Shown here one piece after another: positions 52,938-62,717 of a DNA stretch of 64,000 bases (positions within the stretch are counted from its first letter, which is position 1; each line of letters starts with the position of its first letter). The position numbers and the translations under genes were made by a program. The notes below the pieces were generated by a model, which did no database searches, was not told the origin of the DNA, and was given only the letters and a program-made list of their open reading frames with translations. This DNA comes from Taibaiella helva. GTDB lineage: Bacteria; Bacteroidota; Bacteroidia; Chitinophagales; Chitinophagaceae. The stretch spans positions 434,001-498,000 of the forward strand of contig NZ_QUZZ01000002.1 in the NCBI RefSeq assembly GCF_003545695.1, given 5' to 3'.

Positions 52938-53207
52938 ATGAAAAAGATCAGCTCACTGCTCCTGGCCCTTATGCTTATGGTTTCGGGAGTCACTTTTGCT
53001 CAAGACAAAGCTGCGCCCAAGACCAAGCCGGCTACCGCGCAAACCAGCAAGCCCGCCGACAAGTCTGCCACTGCCGGACACACCAAGAAAGATGGCACAC
53101 CCGATAAGCGTTACAAAGAGAACAAGAAAATGAAGAAAGACGGTACGCCCGATATGCGCTACAAGGAAAATAAAGATAAGAAGGCTGCCGCGCCCGCAAC
53201 AAAATAA
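52938..53207 (+). CDS. Small exported Lys-rich protein with KKDGTPD repeats
   Basis: 89 residues. Signal peptide MKKISSLLLALMLMVSGVTF (cleavage after AQ), an Ala/Lys/Pro/Thr linker, then two copies of KKDGTPDxRYKENK (about 52-65 and 68-81, x being Lys then Met), ending in KKAAAPATK. Very basic and probably unstructured outside the repeats. Similar KKDGTPDxRYK peptides occur in Bacteroidota as hypothetical proteins; function unknown. Followed 37 bases later by a perfect palindrome. Confidence 0.82.
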   Translation: MKKISSLLLALMLMVSGVTFAQDKAAPKTKPATAQTSKPADKSATAGHTKKDGTPDKRYKENKKMKKDGTPDMRYKENKDKKAAAPATK

Positions 53208-53244
53208 GGAGGCAGCCCGGATTACTGCTTTTCATGCACAAATA

Positions 53245-53294
53245 CCAACAAAGAAGAAGTCAGGTTTTTAAAAACCTGACTTCTTCTTTGTTGG
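53245..53294. terminator. Perfect 50-bp palindrome
   Basis: Arms 53245-53269 and 53270-53294 are exact reverse complements with no spacer; the centre is tttttaaaaa. As RNA it would form a 20-bp stem with an A/U-rich tip. No U-run follows, so it is not a classical terminator, although its position after the small gene fits a transcription or processing signal. Confidence 0.6.
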
Positions 53295-53466
53295 TCCCGG
53301 ACGAACGGCATCGGCGTGCAGCGCGTAGTTCCAGGGTCCTTTCAGGGAATCTTTTTTGCTCTTGATTAAAATCAACCTTCGTTACTCATAATGCTATCGG
53401 ATAGTGAAATCAGAAAAAACAATTGTCATAATCCTGTCTTTTTTTTCTTTTCTCTTTTTTATGAAG

Positions 53467-53474
53467 TAAATTTG
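53467..53474 (+). promoter_or_regulatory. Possible -7 element of the aconitase gene
   Basis: TAAATTTG fits TAnnTTTG, about 100 bases before the ATG at 53577. Confidence 0.4.
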
Positions 53475-53576
53475 CGAGCCGGTTTAGGAGAAGGGACAAA
53501 TAAAATCTTGACTGGTCTAAAAATCCCCTCCTGATCCCTTCAATATTCAACTTTTTTTCAAATCTTCATTTTCAAA

Positions 53577-55844
53577 ATGGCTTTCGACTTAGATCTCATC
53601 CAAAAAGTTTATGCTGAAATGCCGGGCAAAATCCAGATTGCCCGCCAGCTGCTCGGACGTCCGTTGACCCTGACGGAAAAAATCCTTTACGCTCACCTGG
53701 ACAAGCCTGCTACCGCTGCTTACGAGCGGGGTAAAGCTTACGTGGACTTCCGTCCGGACAGGGTCGCGATGCAGGATGCGACGGCGCAGATGGCCTTGCT
53801 TCAGTTCATGACTTGCGGGCGCGATAAAGTGGCCGTTCCTTCTACCGTTCACTGCGATCACCTGATCCAGGCCAAAGTAGAGGCGGATAAGGATCTGCAG
53901 GTAGCCGTGGATTCCAATAAAGAAGTTTACGATTTCCTTTCCTCCGTTTCGGACCGCTATGGCCTGGGTTTCTGGAAAGCAGGCGCCGGTATCATCCACC
54001 AGGTGGTATTGGAAAACTATGCTTTCCCCGGCGGTATGATGATCGGTACGGACTCTCACACCCCCAATGCCGGTGGCCTGGGTATGATCGCTATCGGTGT
54101 CGGTGGCGCTGATGCCTGTGATGTGATGGCCGGATTGCCCTGGGAGCTGAAGATGCCCAAGCTGATTGGCGTACACCTGAAAGGCAAGCTGAACGGATGG
54201 GCTACACCTAAAGATATTATTCTATGGGTAGCCGGCAAGCTGACCGTAAAGGGCGGTACCGGAGCCATCGTGGAGTACTTCGGCGAAGGCGCTACCAATA
54301 TCAGCTGTACCGGTAAAGGTACTATCGGCAACATGGGTGCTGAGATCGGCGCCACAACCTCTACCTTCGGCTACGACGAAAGCATGGAGCGCTACCTGCG
54401 CGCCACCGGCCGTGCAGCGGTAGCCGACCTCGCCAATGGCATTAAGGAACACCTGACCGGCGACCCTGAAGTGTATGCTAACCCCGAACAGTATTTCGAC
54501 CAGGTAATCGAACTCGATCTCTCTACCCTGGAGCCTTATATCAACGGACCTTTCTCTCCCGACCTGGCTACACCCATCTCCAAAATGAAAGATGCGGCGG
54601 CAGCCAACGGATGGCCTACCAGGCTGGAAGTAGGCCTTATCGGTTCCTGCACCAACTCTTCCTACGAAGACATCAGCCGCGCAGCCAACCTGGCCCAGCA
54701 GGCGGTTGACAAGAACCTGAAAGCCAAATCAGCCTACACCATCACCCCCGGTTCGGAGCAGGTGCGTTTCACCATCGAACGCGACGGCTTCATCGATACC
54801 TTCGGTAAGATCGGCGGTACGGTATTTGCCAATGCCTGTGGCCCTTGTATCGGTATGTGGGCCCGTGAAGGCGCTGATAAAAAGGAAAAAAATACGATTA
54901 TCCACTCCTTCAACCGGAACTTTGCCGCCCGCCAGGACGGTAACCCCAATACCTACGCTTTCGTAGGCTCTCCTGAAATCGTGACCGCCCTGGCGATCGC
55001 CGGCGACCTGACCTTTAACCCGCTTACCGACAGCCTTACCAACGAGGCCGGCGAGCAGGTGAAGCTGGATGCTCCTTCAGGCTATGAGCTGCCTCCAAAA
55101 GGCTTTGCCGTGGACGATCCGGGTTACCAGGCGCCTGCAGCGGATGGCAGCGGCATACAGGTAATTGTTTCTCCCGAATCGCAAAGGCTGCAATTGCTGG
55201 AAACATTCCCTGCCTGGGAAGGTACCGATCTGAAAGGGCTGAAGCTCCTGATCAAGGCCAAAGGCAAGTGTACGACAGACCATATTTCAATGGCCGGCCC
55301 CTGGCTGAAATTCCGCGGTCACCTGGATAATATCTCCAACAACATGCTGATCGGTGCGACCAACTTCTTTAATGAGAAGACCAATAGCGTGAAAAATGAG
55401 CTGACCGGTGATTATGCACCGGTACCCGAAGTGCAAAGAGCTTACAAAGCCGCTGGTATCGGTTCTATCGTAGTCGGTGATGAAAACTACGGTGAAGGCT
55501 CCAGCCGCGAGCATGCTGCCATGGAACCCCGCCACCTGGGTGTGCGCGTGGTGCTGGTAAAATCTTTTGCCCGTATCCACGAGACCAACCTGAAGAAGCA
55601 GGGTATGCTGGCCGTTACCTTTAACAATAATGACGATTACGACAAGATCCAGGAAGACGATACGATCGATGTGCTTGGGCTTACTACTTTCACTCCCGGC
55701 GTACCGCTTACTGTGGTGGCTAACCACAAAGACGGTACTAAAGATGAGATCGTGGTGAACCATACCTACAATCAGCAGCAGATCGAATGGTTCAAAGCCG
55801 GCAGCGCCCTGAACATCATCCGTAAGGAGTTTGGTGTAGCCTGA
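53577..55844 (+). CDS. acn: Aconitate hydratase
   Basis: 755 residues, mitochondrial-type aconitase. The three [4Fe-4S] cysteines are in [14 protein letters not shown] (one) and [10 protein letters not shown] (two). Other motifs: [20 protein letters not shown] near residue 160, [15 protein letters not shown], and [17 protein letters not shown] for substrate binding in the swivelling domain. It interconverts citrate and isocitrate in the TCA cycle, cytoplasmic. The start follows a long leader; a clean terminator follows the stop. Monocistronic. Confidence 0.97.
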   Translation: MAFDLDLIQKVYAEMPGKIQIARQLLGRPLTLTEKILYAHLDKPATAAYERGKAYVDFRPDRVAMQDATAQMALLQFMTCGRDKVAVPSTVHCDHLIQAKVEADKDLQVAVDSNKEVYDFLSSVSDRYGLGFWKAGAGIIHQVVLENYAFPGGMMIGTDSHTPNAGGLGMIAIGVGGADACDVMAGLPWELKMPKLIGVHLKGKLNGWATPKDIILWVAGKLTVKGGTGAIVEYFGEGATNISCTGKGTIGNMGAEIGATTSTFGYDESMERYLRATGRAAVADLANGIKEHLTGDPEVYANPEQYFDQVIELDLSTLEPYINGPFSPDLATPISKMKDAAAANGWPTRLEVGLIGSCTNSSYEDISRAANLAQQAVDKNLKAKSAYTITPGSEQVRFTIERDGFIDTFGKIGGTVFANACGPCIGMWAREGADKKEKNTIIHSFNRNFAARQDGNPNTYAFVGSPEIVTALAIAGDLTFNPLTDSLTNEAGEQVKLDAPSGYELPPKGFAVDDPGYQAPAADGSGIQVIVSPESQRLQLLETFPAWEGTDLKGLKLLIKAKGKCTTDHISMAGPWLKFRGHLDNISNNMLIGATNFFNEKTNSVKNELTGDYAPVPEVQRAYKAAGIGSIVVGDENYGEGSSREHAAMEPRHLGVRVVLVKSFARIHETNLKKQGMLAVTFNNNDDYDKIQEDDTIDVLGLTTFTPGVPLTVVANHKDGTKDEIVVNHTYNQQQIEWFKAGSALNIIRKEFGVA

Positions 55845-55867
55845 TAGCGGACGAATATTAATTTCTT

Positions 55868-55900
55868 AAAACAGCAGGGTTTTCCTGCTGTTTTTTCTTT
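55868..55900 (+). terminator. Rho-independent terminator after acn
   Basis: 11-bp stem aaaacagcagg/cctgctgtttt with a 5-base loop and six T running into ctttt. Confidence 0.93.
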
Positions 55901-55951
55901 TACAGGCCTTTTGCGACATGGATATGTCGTTCATGCTACCTGGATTTGTAA

Positions 55952-55959
55952 TACTTTCG
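55952..55959 (+). promoter_or_regulatory. Possible -7 element of the reprolysin-like gene
   Basis: TACTTTCG, one base from TAnnTTTG. It sits immediately before the first ATG (55961), so if real, transcription starts inside that reading and the ATG at 55988 is the start. Confidence 0.35.
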
Positions 55960-55987
55960 CATGAAATATTCTTTTATCCGGCAAAAA

Positions 55988-58255
55988 ATGAAATCACTAC
56001 AGATGAAAGCCTGGTCATCAGGCATCCTGGCGGCAGCCCTGCTGACTACCTCAGGAATTCAGGCGCAGGAAATGCCCAACCGATTGGCAACAGCGGTACA
56101 GAACGAACTACAAATGCGTGATGCGGTTACCTACGGACTATTCGAGCCTTCTGTACAGCGGGATCCGCTGATCGATAAAGAGATCAATAACGTGGTTTAC
56201 CTGAAGCTCAACAAAACAGTGCTGAAAACACTGGCAGCTGCGAACACGCCGCTTATCCGGCTGTCGCTGCCGGGACAGGATGGTAAGGCCATTGATTTTA
56301 CGTTGAACAGCTACAGCATCCTGGACAACGGGTTCAGAGCCTATGAAAGGGACAGCGACGGGCAGAAGAAAGAAGTATCGGTAGCTACCGGAAGCTTTTA
56401 CCGTGGCATTGTCGACGGCGAAAACCGCTCCCTGGCTGCTTTTACCTTTACCGGTGAGGATGCAGCCGCAGTGATCAGCACACCCGGTGGCGGTAACTAT
56501 AACCTGGTGCTGGATTATGTAAATCCCGGTGCGGACAGGGACAATTACCTGCTCTTCCGTGAGGCGGATATTAAAACGAAAAACACCTTCCGCTGCGGGG
56601 TAACCGAAGCGATGGAACAGGTGAAAAGGGATAAAGTGGCTGCCAAAGGCAGCTTTGCCAATTGTGCCAAGCTGCGGGTATCTATGAACGCCGATTACCT
56701 TACTTACCAGAAGCGTGGCAATAGCGTAGCCAACGCCACGACCTACCTGCTCACATTGTTCAACGTGATCTCCACCCTCTACAGCAATGAGGATATCAAC
56801 GCGGTCGTTTCCGAAACGGTCGTGAACAGTGCGCCGGACGGCTATACCTTCGGCAGCTCCACCGAGGTCCTGGCCCGCTTCGGAGAACTGGTGCGCAATA
56901 CTTTCAATGGCGATATTGCTCATCTCGTTACGGCTTACGAGCAGGGAGGGGGGCCTCCTTTAGGAGGGGTGGCCTGGCTGCGTACCCTTTGCGTACCGCC
57001 ATCTTTCGAAAATGTACCTGGTATGGGTCAGACATGGGTAGGGCCCTTTGGTATTGCTGACAACTATATTCTGAACAATATTCCCCAATTGCCGGTTTTC
57101 TCCTGGGATGTCGAGGCTTCCGCCCATGAGATGGGACACAATATCGGCTCACCGCACACGCACAGCTGCAGCTGGCCTGGCGGTCCTATCGACAACTGCT
57201 ATCCTGTCGAGGACGGCTCCTGTGCGCCCGGTCCTAACCCGGCTGCTTCCGGCGGAACGGTCATGAGCTATTGTCACCTGACCAACTGGGGCATTAACCT
57301 GGCGCTGGGCTTTGGTCCGCTGCCCGGAAATCTGCTGCGGGAAAACATGACCACCAATCCTTGTACGTCTACAGCAGCGCCGGGTAAAACGCTGGCCACT
57401 GCCGGCAAGGTGAGCATTGCCAACCGCCAGTGCAACGACGGTCAATGGACTTACTACTATTACGACAACAATACAGCGGTAGATACGGACGATGAGATGA
57501 TACTGATGATCCGGACCAACGGGCAGAACATCGGTAACGTCGACCAGGCCGGCTTCCAGATCAAGATGACGACCGAAAGCGCTTACGGTTCCAATACCGG
57601 TCGCGCAGTAACCGCCCCTTACGCGGCCAGCGGCTGGAAAGAGGCCAACCGTACCTGGAACGTGACCCTGAGCAGCCAGCCAGCTGCGGCTGTGGTAGTC
57701 CGTTTTCCCTTTATGGACCAGGATGTGTTGGATATTAAAGGTTCTGTTCCCCAGCTGACACAGGCCAACCAGCTCTCTGCTGTGGCCTTTAAAACACAGG
57801 CAGCGGCAACCAATCCGGCTACAGCCGCTGCCAGCGCGGTAAATATTTATACCAATGGTAATGTTGCCGATGCCACGCACTGGCGCCTCGATGCACTGGG
57901 CAACTATAAGTATGCTGAATTTTCCAGCAACTATGGCGTATTCGGTGGCAGCCTGGGCTTCAAAGCCGGAGGAACAAGCAGCATTGGCGGCATAGCAGCC
58001 GGTGAGCAGGAGCTGATGATCTATCCCAACCCGACAAATGGTGAGCTGAATATCGCTATACCCGGAACGGCCAGGTCTTCCCGCCACGAAGTTACGGTGT
58101 ACGATCACCTCGGAAGGGTAGTGCTCAGCAATACCAGCGTAACGTTGCTCCAGGGCGGTATCCGGCTGAATGTATCCCAGCTGGCCGAAGGGGTGTATAC
58201 CATCCGCTATACCAACGACGTTGCGTCGTTCAATGGCCGCTTCGTGAAGAAATAA
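55988..58255 (+). CDS. Secreted reprolysin-like (M12B/metzincin) protease with T9SS domain
   Basis: 755 residues from ATG 55988; the frame is open to ATG 55961, and a third ATG at 56003 is also possible. Signal peptide MKSLQMKAWSSGILAAALLT ending at IQAQ. A propeptide-like region precedes the metzincin domain with zinc motif HEMGHNIGSPH (about 380-390) and Met-turn GGTVMSYCH (Met about 426). The region between shows many Cys/Pro/Gly typical of this group. A beta-rich middle domain and a T9SS domain (YPNPTNGELN, about 675-755) follow. Expected to cleave extracellular proteins; exported by the T9SS. Flanked by terminators on both sides. Confidence 0.92.
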   Translation: MKSLQMKAWSSGILAAALLTTSGIQAQEMPNRLATAVQNELQMRDAVTYGLFEPSVQRDPLIDKEINNVVYLKLNKTVLKTLAAANTPLIRLSLPGQDGKAIDFTLNSYSILDNGFRAYERDSDGQKKEVSVATGSFYRGIVDGENRSLAAFTFTGEDAAAVISTPGGGNYNLVLDYVNPGADRDNYLLFREADIKTKNTFRCGVTEAMEQVKRDKVAAKGSFANCAKLRVSMNADYLTYQKRGNSVANATTYLLTLFNVISTLYSNEDINAVVSETVVNSAPDGYTFGSSTEVLARFGELVRNTFNGDIAHLVTAYEQGGGPPLGGVAWLRTLCVPPSFENVPGMGQTWVGPFGIADNYILNNIPQLPVFSWDVEASAHEMGHNIGSPHTHSCSWPGGPIDNCYPVEDGSCAPGPNPAASGGTVMSYCHLTNWGINLALGFGPLPGNLLRENMTTNPCTSTAAPGKTLATAGKVSIANRQCNDGQWTYYYYDNNTAVDTDDEMILMIRTNGQNIGNVDQAGFQIKMTTESAYGSNTGRAVTAPYAASGWKEANRTWNVTLSSQPAAAVVVRFPFMDQDVLDIKGSVPQLTQANQLSAVAFKTQAAATNPATAAASAVNIYTNGNVADATHWRLDALGNYKYAEFSSNYGVFGGSLGFKAGGTSSIGGIAAGEQELMIYPNPTNGELNIAIPGTARSSRHEVTVYDHLGRVVLSNTSVTLLQGGIRLNVSQLAEGVYTIRYTNDVASFNGRFVKK

Positions 58256-58278
58256 AACCTGAGTTATTCATCCTTAAT

Positions 58279-58309
58279 AAAGCTGCCCAAGAGGCAGCTT
58301 TATTTTTTT
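58279..58309 (+). terminator. Rho-independent terminator
   Basis: A 9-bp stem aaagctgcc/ggcagcttt (58279-58287, 58293-58301), extendable by one pair, then a, and seven T. Confidence 0.92.
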
Positions 58310-58559
58310 CGGTACCTGTAGCCGTTACCGGAAACGCTCTTCCTGAAGGATAAGGACAGATCTGATGCGGCATGCTTAAACAAGCAGGATTATAGCCTGT
58401 AAAAAGAAAGTTCTGATGGGGTTGCTGGGGATCATCGCTTACACCTATTTGCCGGGAGATACAATTATTGTCATTTGGCGACACCTGCTCAATGGTACTT
58501 GGGCGATCGCCTGGTACAAAGTTATTTTTACCTGACACTTATTTGTAAAACCTTCCTTT

Positions 58560-60338
58560 ATGAAAAAAATAAACTTCGTTCCGCTGCTGGCCCTGGTCTT
58601 CAGCAGCTTGTTGCCGATACCGGCAACGGCTCAGTATGTGCGTACTTATCAGTCGTTCAATCCCGCCGCTATGCCGGTCGGTGCTGTCGACCTTATCGCA
58701 GCAAGCCCCAATACATCGGTCTTGCTGGCAACGGACATTACTTATGATCCGGTTACGGGAACACTGCCCTACGATAATATCCTGCTCCGGGAACTGGATT
58801 ATAACGGGAATATTCTTTTTGAGACCCTGCACCGGGCCCCCAGCCTTTATGTGATGCCTCAGCGGGTGATCCATGCGGCAAGCGGTGGTTACATTGTAGT
58901 GGGAACCTGCTCGCCGCGTACGGCTCCCTTTATTCAGCAACCGTTTGCTGCCCGTTTCGACAATGCCGGTACTTTCCTATGGATGAAAGAATACGCGTGC
59001 AATATGGCAAGCTATGCCGACTCCCGGTTGGGCAAGGGGGTCTGTATCGAACAGGTACAGGATGCGCCCGGCGAATCTTACATCATCGCAGCATCGGGCC
59101 AGCAGACAATCTTGCCGGCCTATGACCAGGATTGCATCCTGAATGTGTTGCGTATCGATGGTGCAGGAGGCGTTATCTGGGATAAAAAGTACTCGGTAAG
59201 TATGGCTACCCGTTCGGCCATAGGCGCGCCGGCTATGACGGTCCTGCGCATCAGCCCCTCGGTGATCCGGTACGGCCTGGGCAAATACCTGATCGCGGGC
59301 GCCGGGGAAAGCATACCAGGTGGCGGAGCCGCTTTCTTAATGAGCATCGACAACAGCGGAGCCATCGTTGACAATTTCCGGCAGGTGATCGTGCCTACCT
59401 ATAGTCTTAACCATGATGTCATCTTCGATCCTGTGAATAACAATTTTGTTATGGCCTACACCATGGGCGACAACAACCTTGTCGGCGTGCCAACGGCTTC
59501 GGAAATCACCCTCAGCCGCTTTGATGCAGTTACACTGAATCATCTGCGTTCAGACTACTATTGGGTGGATCAGACAACTGAGAATTATAGTATGGGTATT
59601 ATGCAGGACAAAGGCTATAAAGACTACTTCATTTCCTGCAGCATTATGCCGGCTTCGGGTAGCACTATACCGGAGAGAAACACCTGCTTGCTGAGAGTGG
59701 ATAAGCTTACGGGAAATGCCGAGTTTTTTAAACGCTTCAATATCTACACCGGCACGCTGGCTGCGACACAACCCGTCAGCATCAGCGATCCCCTTACCGG
59801 GAAGGAACAGTTTGTTTTTGCCGCGTCCAAAGATGCGACGAAAGAGATCAGGATGATCGCTACCGACGTCAACGGGAATACCTGCGGCGCCGAAGAATAC
59901 CCTATCGGACAGCGTCCTGTAGTCCCGGTTTTCTCTTCCCTTCCGCACGGGGATTACGATGTGGTTTGCATGCCGGCATACCGTTTCCCTGTGTCCGTGC
60001 CTTTATCTACGACGTTCGACCAGTGTTCCGGTACCGGCAGTCAATACAAAGGCGTAGCGGAGATGGCGATGGAGAGCAGTTTTAAAGTTTATCCTACACT
60101 ATTGGATAAAGGAAATGATCTTGTGAAGCTCGAAGTGATCACGAAGAGCGCTACCCGGCTGGATATTGCACTGGTTGGTATGGATGGCCGCCAGGTAGCG
60201 ACCCATTCCTTCGCGCTGAGCGAAGGAGCGCAAACGCTGTCCTGGACGCTGCCCGGGCTGGCATCGGGGGTATACTCCCTTTCGGCACATTCGGGGGATG
60301 GTACGCTCCACGAAACAAAGCGGCTGGTTCGGCAATAG
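58560..60338 (+). CDS. Secreted T9SS protein of unknown function
   Basis: 592 residues. Signal peptide MKKINFVPLLALVFSSLLPI with cleavage after TAQ. The body (about 30-490) is beta-rich with spaced aromatic strands (YDNILLRELDYNGNILFETL, SGGYIVVGTCSPRTAPFIQQ, FAARFDNAGTFLWMKEYACN), similar in style to kelch/SBBP propellers but without an exact match to a repeat I can name. The C-terminal sorting domain (about 505-592) begins SSFKVYPTLLDKGND, a variant with YPTLL instead of YPNP, and ends ETKRLVRQ. Stands alone between two terminators. Confidence 0.82.
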   Translation: MKKINFVPLLALVFSSLLPIPATAQYVRTYQSFNPAAMPVGAVDLIAASPNTSVLLATDITYDPVTGTLPYDNILLRELDYNGNILFETLHRAPSLYVMPQRVIHAASGGYIVVGTCSPRTAPFIQQPFAARFDNAGTFLWMKEYACNMASYADSRLGKGVCIEQVQDAPGESYIIAASGQQTILPAYDQDCILNVLRIDGAGGVIWDKKYSVSMATRSAIGAPAMTVLRISPSVIRYGLGKYLIAGAGESIPGGGAAFLMSIDNSGAIVDNFRQVIVPTYSLNHDVIFDPVNNNFVMAYTMGDNNLVGVPTASEITLSRFDAVTLNHLRSDYYWVDQTTENYSMGIMQDKGYKDYFISCSIMPASGSTIPERNTCLLRVDKLTGNAEFFKRFNIYTGTLAATQPVSISDPLTGKEQFVFAASKDATKEIRMIATDVNGNTCGAEEYPIGQRPVVPVFSSLPHGDYDVVCMPAYRFPVSVPLSTTFDQCSGTGSQYKGVAEMAMESSFKVYPTLLDKGNDLVKLEVITKSATRLDIALVGMDGRQVATHSFALSEGAQTLSWTLPGLASGVYSLSAHSGDGTLHETKRLVRQ

Positions 60339-60373
60339 ATTGCTGACAAGCGAAAGGTTATAGTATCCTCTAT

Positions 60374-60415
60374 AAAAAAAGCAAGGGTTGTCTGTCGGGA
60401 CAATCCTTGCTTTTT
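60374..60415. terminator. Bidirectional terminator between convergent genes
   Basis: 12-bp stem with one wobble pair (60381-60392, 60399-60410), preceded by an A-run and followed by five T, so it works for both the T9SS gene and the L,D-transpeptidase gene. Confidence 0.93.
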
Positions 60416-60433
60416 GAATAATCTTAAACTGTG

Positions 60434-61330
60434 TTACTGTGCACCTACAGCCAACTGGACGCCCTGGTAGGTGGGCAGCTGCGGTACTGCCGGTGTAGCT
60501 GCTGCATCCTGGTTGGTATCGGCCTGGGCCAATGTTCCTGCTGCGATATTATTTTGCTTGTTCAGCTTCTGGAATTCGCTTTTGATCAGCTCGTCGTCGG
60601 AAATATGCGGCGCACGGTTCAGCCACACGGACTGCGCCAGGTAAGGCCGGCTGGGATAATAAATATAAAGGCAGGTGCCCTCTTTAATCGTATTGATGAT
60701 GGCCCTGCTCTGAGCCACCGGTACCGCCGGGCAGCCCCAGCTGCGGCCCAGGCGCTTATTGTCGCGGATATAGGAATCGCAGACATAATCGGCGCCATGC
60801 ATCACGATCGCACGGCTGTACGCCGCATCGTTATAGCCATTATCCATGCCATCCAGCTTCAGCGAATAGCCATTGTCGCCGTTATAGGTTTCCCGGGTAA
60901 CGTAGAAGCCCAGGCTGCTTTGATGTGAATTTTCACGGTTGGAGAAGTTAACGGCAAATTCTTCACCTGTGCCCTGTCCATGCGCCACCAGGGTATGAAA
61001 CACAACCTTTGCCTGTTCGAGGTCGATTACCCAAAGGCGTTTTACGTTAGCCGAGAGGCTGAAGTCACAAATGCTGAGCATCGAATGCTCCTGGTTCAGC
61101 TTGCCGGCTTCCCTCAGGTTCAGGTAGCCGGTGTAGGCTTTCCTGAACACCTCTCTGGAGAGCGGTTCGTCTTTTCCAAAATTGATCTGGTTATAAACCT
61201 GATCTGCTTTCCGGTTAATACCGGTACGGGAAACGTTGAATCTGGAATTCTCTTCCCCCTTTACTACTTGTACAAAAAATGAAGATGCACACATAACAAT
61301 CATCAACAAACCCACTCTGATTTTTTGCAT
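60434..61330 (-). CDS. Murein L,D-transpeptidase-like (YkuD_2) exported protein
   Basis: 298 residues. Signal peptide MQKIRVGLLMIVMCASSFFV, then a YkuD_2-type catalytic domain (about 75-245) with FSNRENSHQSSLGFYVTRET, MHGADYVCDSYIRDNKRLG and the active-site motif RSWGCPAVP (Cys as nucleophile, upstream His in MHGADYV). It joins or hydrolyses peptidoglycan stem peptides in the periplasm. The C-terminal tail (about 250-298) is Ala/Gln/Thr-rich and looks disordered. Monocistronic. Confidence 0.9.
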   Translation of the reverse strand: MQKIRVGLLMIVMCASSFFVQVVKGEENSRFNVSRTGINRKADQVYNQINFGKDEPLSREVFRKAYTGYLNLREAGKLNQEHSMLSICDFSLSANVKRLWVIDLEQAKVVFHTLVAHGQGTGEEFAVNFSNRENSHQSSLGFYVTRETYNGDNGYSLKLDGMDNGYNDAAYSRAIVMHGADYVCDSYIRDNKRLGRSWGCPAVPVAQSRAIINTIKEGTCLYIYYPSRPYLAQSVWLNRAPHISDDELIKSEFQKLNKQNNIAAGTLAQADTNQDAAATPAVPQLPTYQGVQLAVGAQ

Positions 61331-61679
61331 AAGCCCCTTTAATTTTATTTTTTGATTAAAAAAATTCAGCCCAATTGTTCAAAAGTATCCAATTGTGATA
61401 AATTAAACAACCCTTTCGGGCTATTTAAACATAGATAAATCCGATTTATATGTCATAAACACATGACAAAACGCTCTTAAGTAACTGGCTATGAATTATG
61501 CGGGTAAATTACCTTTAATATGCATAAAAGTGGCTTGGTCCCGATTTTTACCTTTTTCTTTAGCAGGGCATTGGAAGCGGGAGAGGAAACCCGGCTGATC
61601 ACCATGCTCACTGCTGCAGAGAAAGCAGCCGGCAAGCTGCCGGTTTCTTCTTAGCTTTGCGCTCCTAGAAATTGATCGC
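61331..61679. other. 349-bp intergenic region
   Basis: Divergent promoter region. A possible 44-codon plus-strand reading from about 61520 lacks support. It contains a short ccggca/tgccgg hairpin near 61630-61644 and a -7 word at 61652. Confidence 0.45.
61652..61659 (+). promoter_or_regulatory. Possible -7 element of the polyprenyl synthase gene
   Basis: TAGCTTTG fits TAnnTTTG, 20 bases before the ATG at 61680. Confidence 0.5.
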
Positions 61680-62642
61680 ATGCGCAGCTTTCCTGAAATT
61701 TCCATCCTTTTTGAACAATATCTAAAGACCGATCTGCCCTTTCCCGGCCACCAGGAACGGCTGTACGAACCTTGCCGCTACCTGCTCGATGCGGGGGGCA
61801 AACGGGTACGTCCGGCCCTGTGCCTGATGGCCGCGGAGCTGTTTGGCGGCATTAACCCAGATGCCTACCATGCAGCCATGGCCGTAGAGCTTTTCCACAA
61901 CTTTACCCTGATCCATGACGATATTATGGATAAGGCGCCGCTGCGGAGGGGTAAGCCCACTGTACATGCCCGGTATGGGCTCACGGCCGGTATTCTTTCG
62001 GGCGATGTTATGGGTATTTTCGCCTATGATTGCCTGGGAAAGATCCGGCCGGAGCATCTTCAGAAAGTTTTCCGGATCTTTAATAAGACAGCTATTGAAG
62101 TCTGCGAAGGGCAGCAATGGGACATGGACTTTGAAGAGCAGGAAGAGGTCAGCATTGACGAATACCTGAAAATGATCGAGCTGAAAACCTCGGTATTGCT
62201 GGCGGCCAGCCTCCAGATCGGCGCGATCGTTGCCGGTGCACCCGACGAAGATGCGCAGCACCTGTACGAATTCGGCAAAAATATGGGTATTGCCTTCCAG
62301 CTGCAGGACGATTACCTCGATACTTTCGGCGCCGAGGACAAGATCGGTAAAAAGCCCGGTGGCGACATCAGGGCCAATAAAAAAACCTTTCTGACCCTGA
62401 AAACCCGGGAAATTGCCGGCGCGCTCCCGGTGATGGAAGCGCTGATGCAGAAAGAGGAGGAGGAAAAAGTGAACGGCGTGCGGCAACTTTACCTCGATTT
62501 TAATATCGATGAGCATAGCAAAAATGTGATCAACCAATACGCTGAGTATTCATTTGCTCATTTAGATAAGATCAGCCTTCCCGGGGAAAGAAAAGAGCCT
62601 TTACGCCAGTTGGCCGCCTGGTTGCTGAACCGCCAATACTAA
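61680..62642 (+). CDS. Polyprenyl (isoprenyl) diphosphate synthase
   Basis: 320 residues, trans-isoprenyl synthase fold. GGKRVRPALCLMA binds IPP; the first Asp-rich motif is IHDDIMDKAPLRRGKPTVH (DDIMD, about 79-83) and the second is FQLQDDYLDTFG (DDYLD, about 210-214). It condenses IPP with an allylic diphosphate to give the chain for menaquinone or undecaprenyl-type lipids. Residues before the first DDxxD (VELFHNFTLI) have no small side-chain pair typical of short-chain control, but chain length cannot be set by eye. A -7 word precedes it. grpE follows 75 bases later. Confidence 0.95.
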   Translation: MRSFPEISILFEQYLKTDLPFPGHQERLYEPCRYLLDAGGKRVRPALCLMAAELFGGINPDAYHAAMAVELFHNFTLIHDDIMDKAPLRRGKPTVHARYGLTAGILSGDVMGIFAYDCLGKIRPEHLQKVFRIFNKTAIEVCEGQQWDMDFEEQEEVSIDEYLKMIELKTSVLLAASLQIGAIVAGAPDEDAQHLYEFGKNMGIAFQLQDDYLDTFGAEDKIGKKPGGDIRANKKTFLTLKTREIAGALPVMEALMQKEEEEKVNGVRQLYLDFNIDEHSKNVINQYAEYSFAHLDKISLPGERKEPLRQLAAWLLNRQY

Positions 62643-62717
62643 GTAACTGAAGGATTTAAATAGTGTCAAATTGACAAAAAAGAAGGTTTGGCAAGTAAAT
62701 TGAACATAACTTAAAAG

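Larger units (their letters stand above)
53208..53576. other. 369-bp intergenic region before aconitase
   Basis: No gene seen. Holds the 50-bp palindrome at its left, a C/T-rich stretch (tcttttttttcttttctctt, near 53440) and a -7 word at 53467, giving a leader of about 100 bases for the aconitase gene. Confidence 0.5.

Noticed and set aside
21470-61571. Shared 14-base word cctttttctttagc at 21471 and 61552
   Set aside because: Flanks do not match; a short T-rich coincidence.
61520-61654. Small plus-strand ORF before the polyprenyl synthase
   Set aside because: 44 codons, no start context or motif, overlaps a hairpin and the putative promoter.
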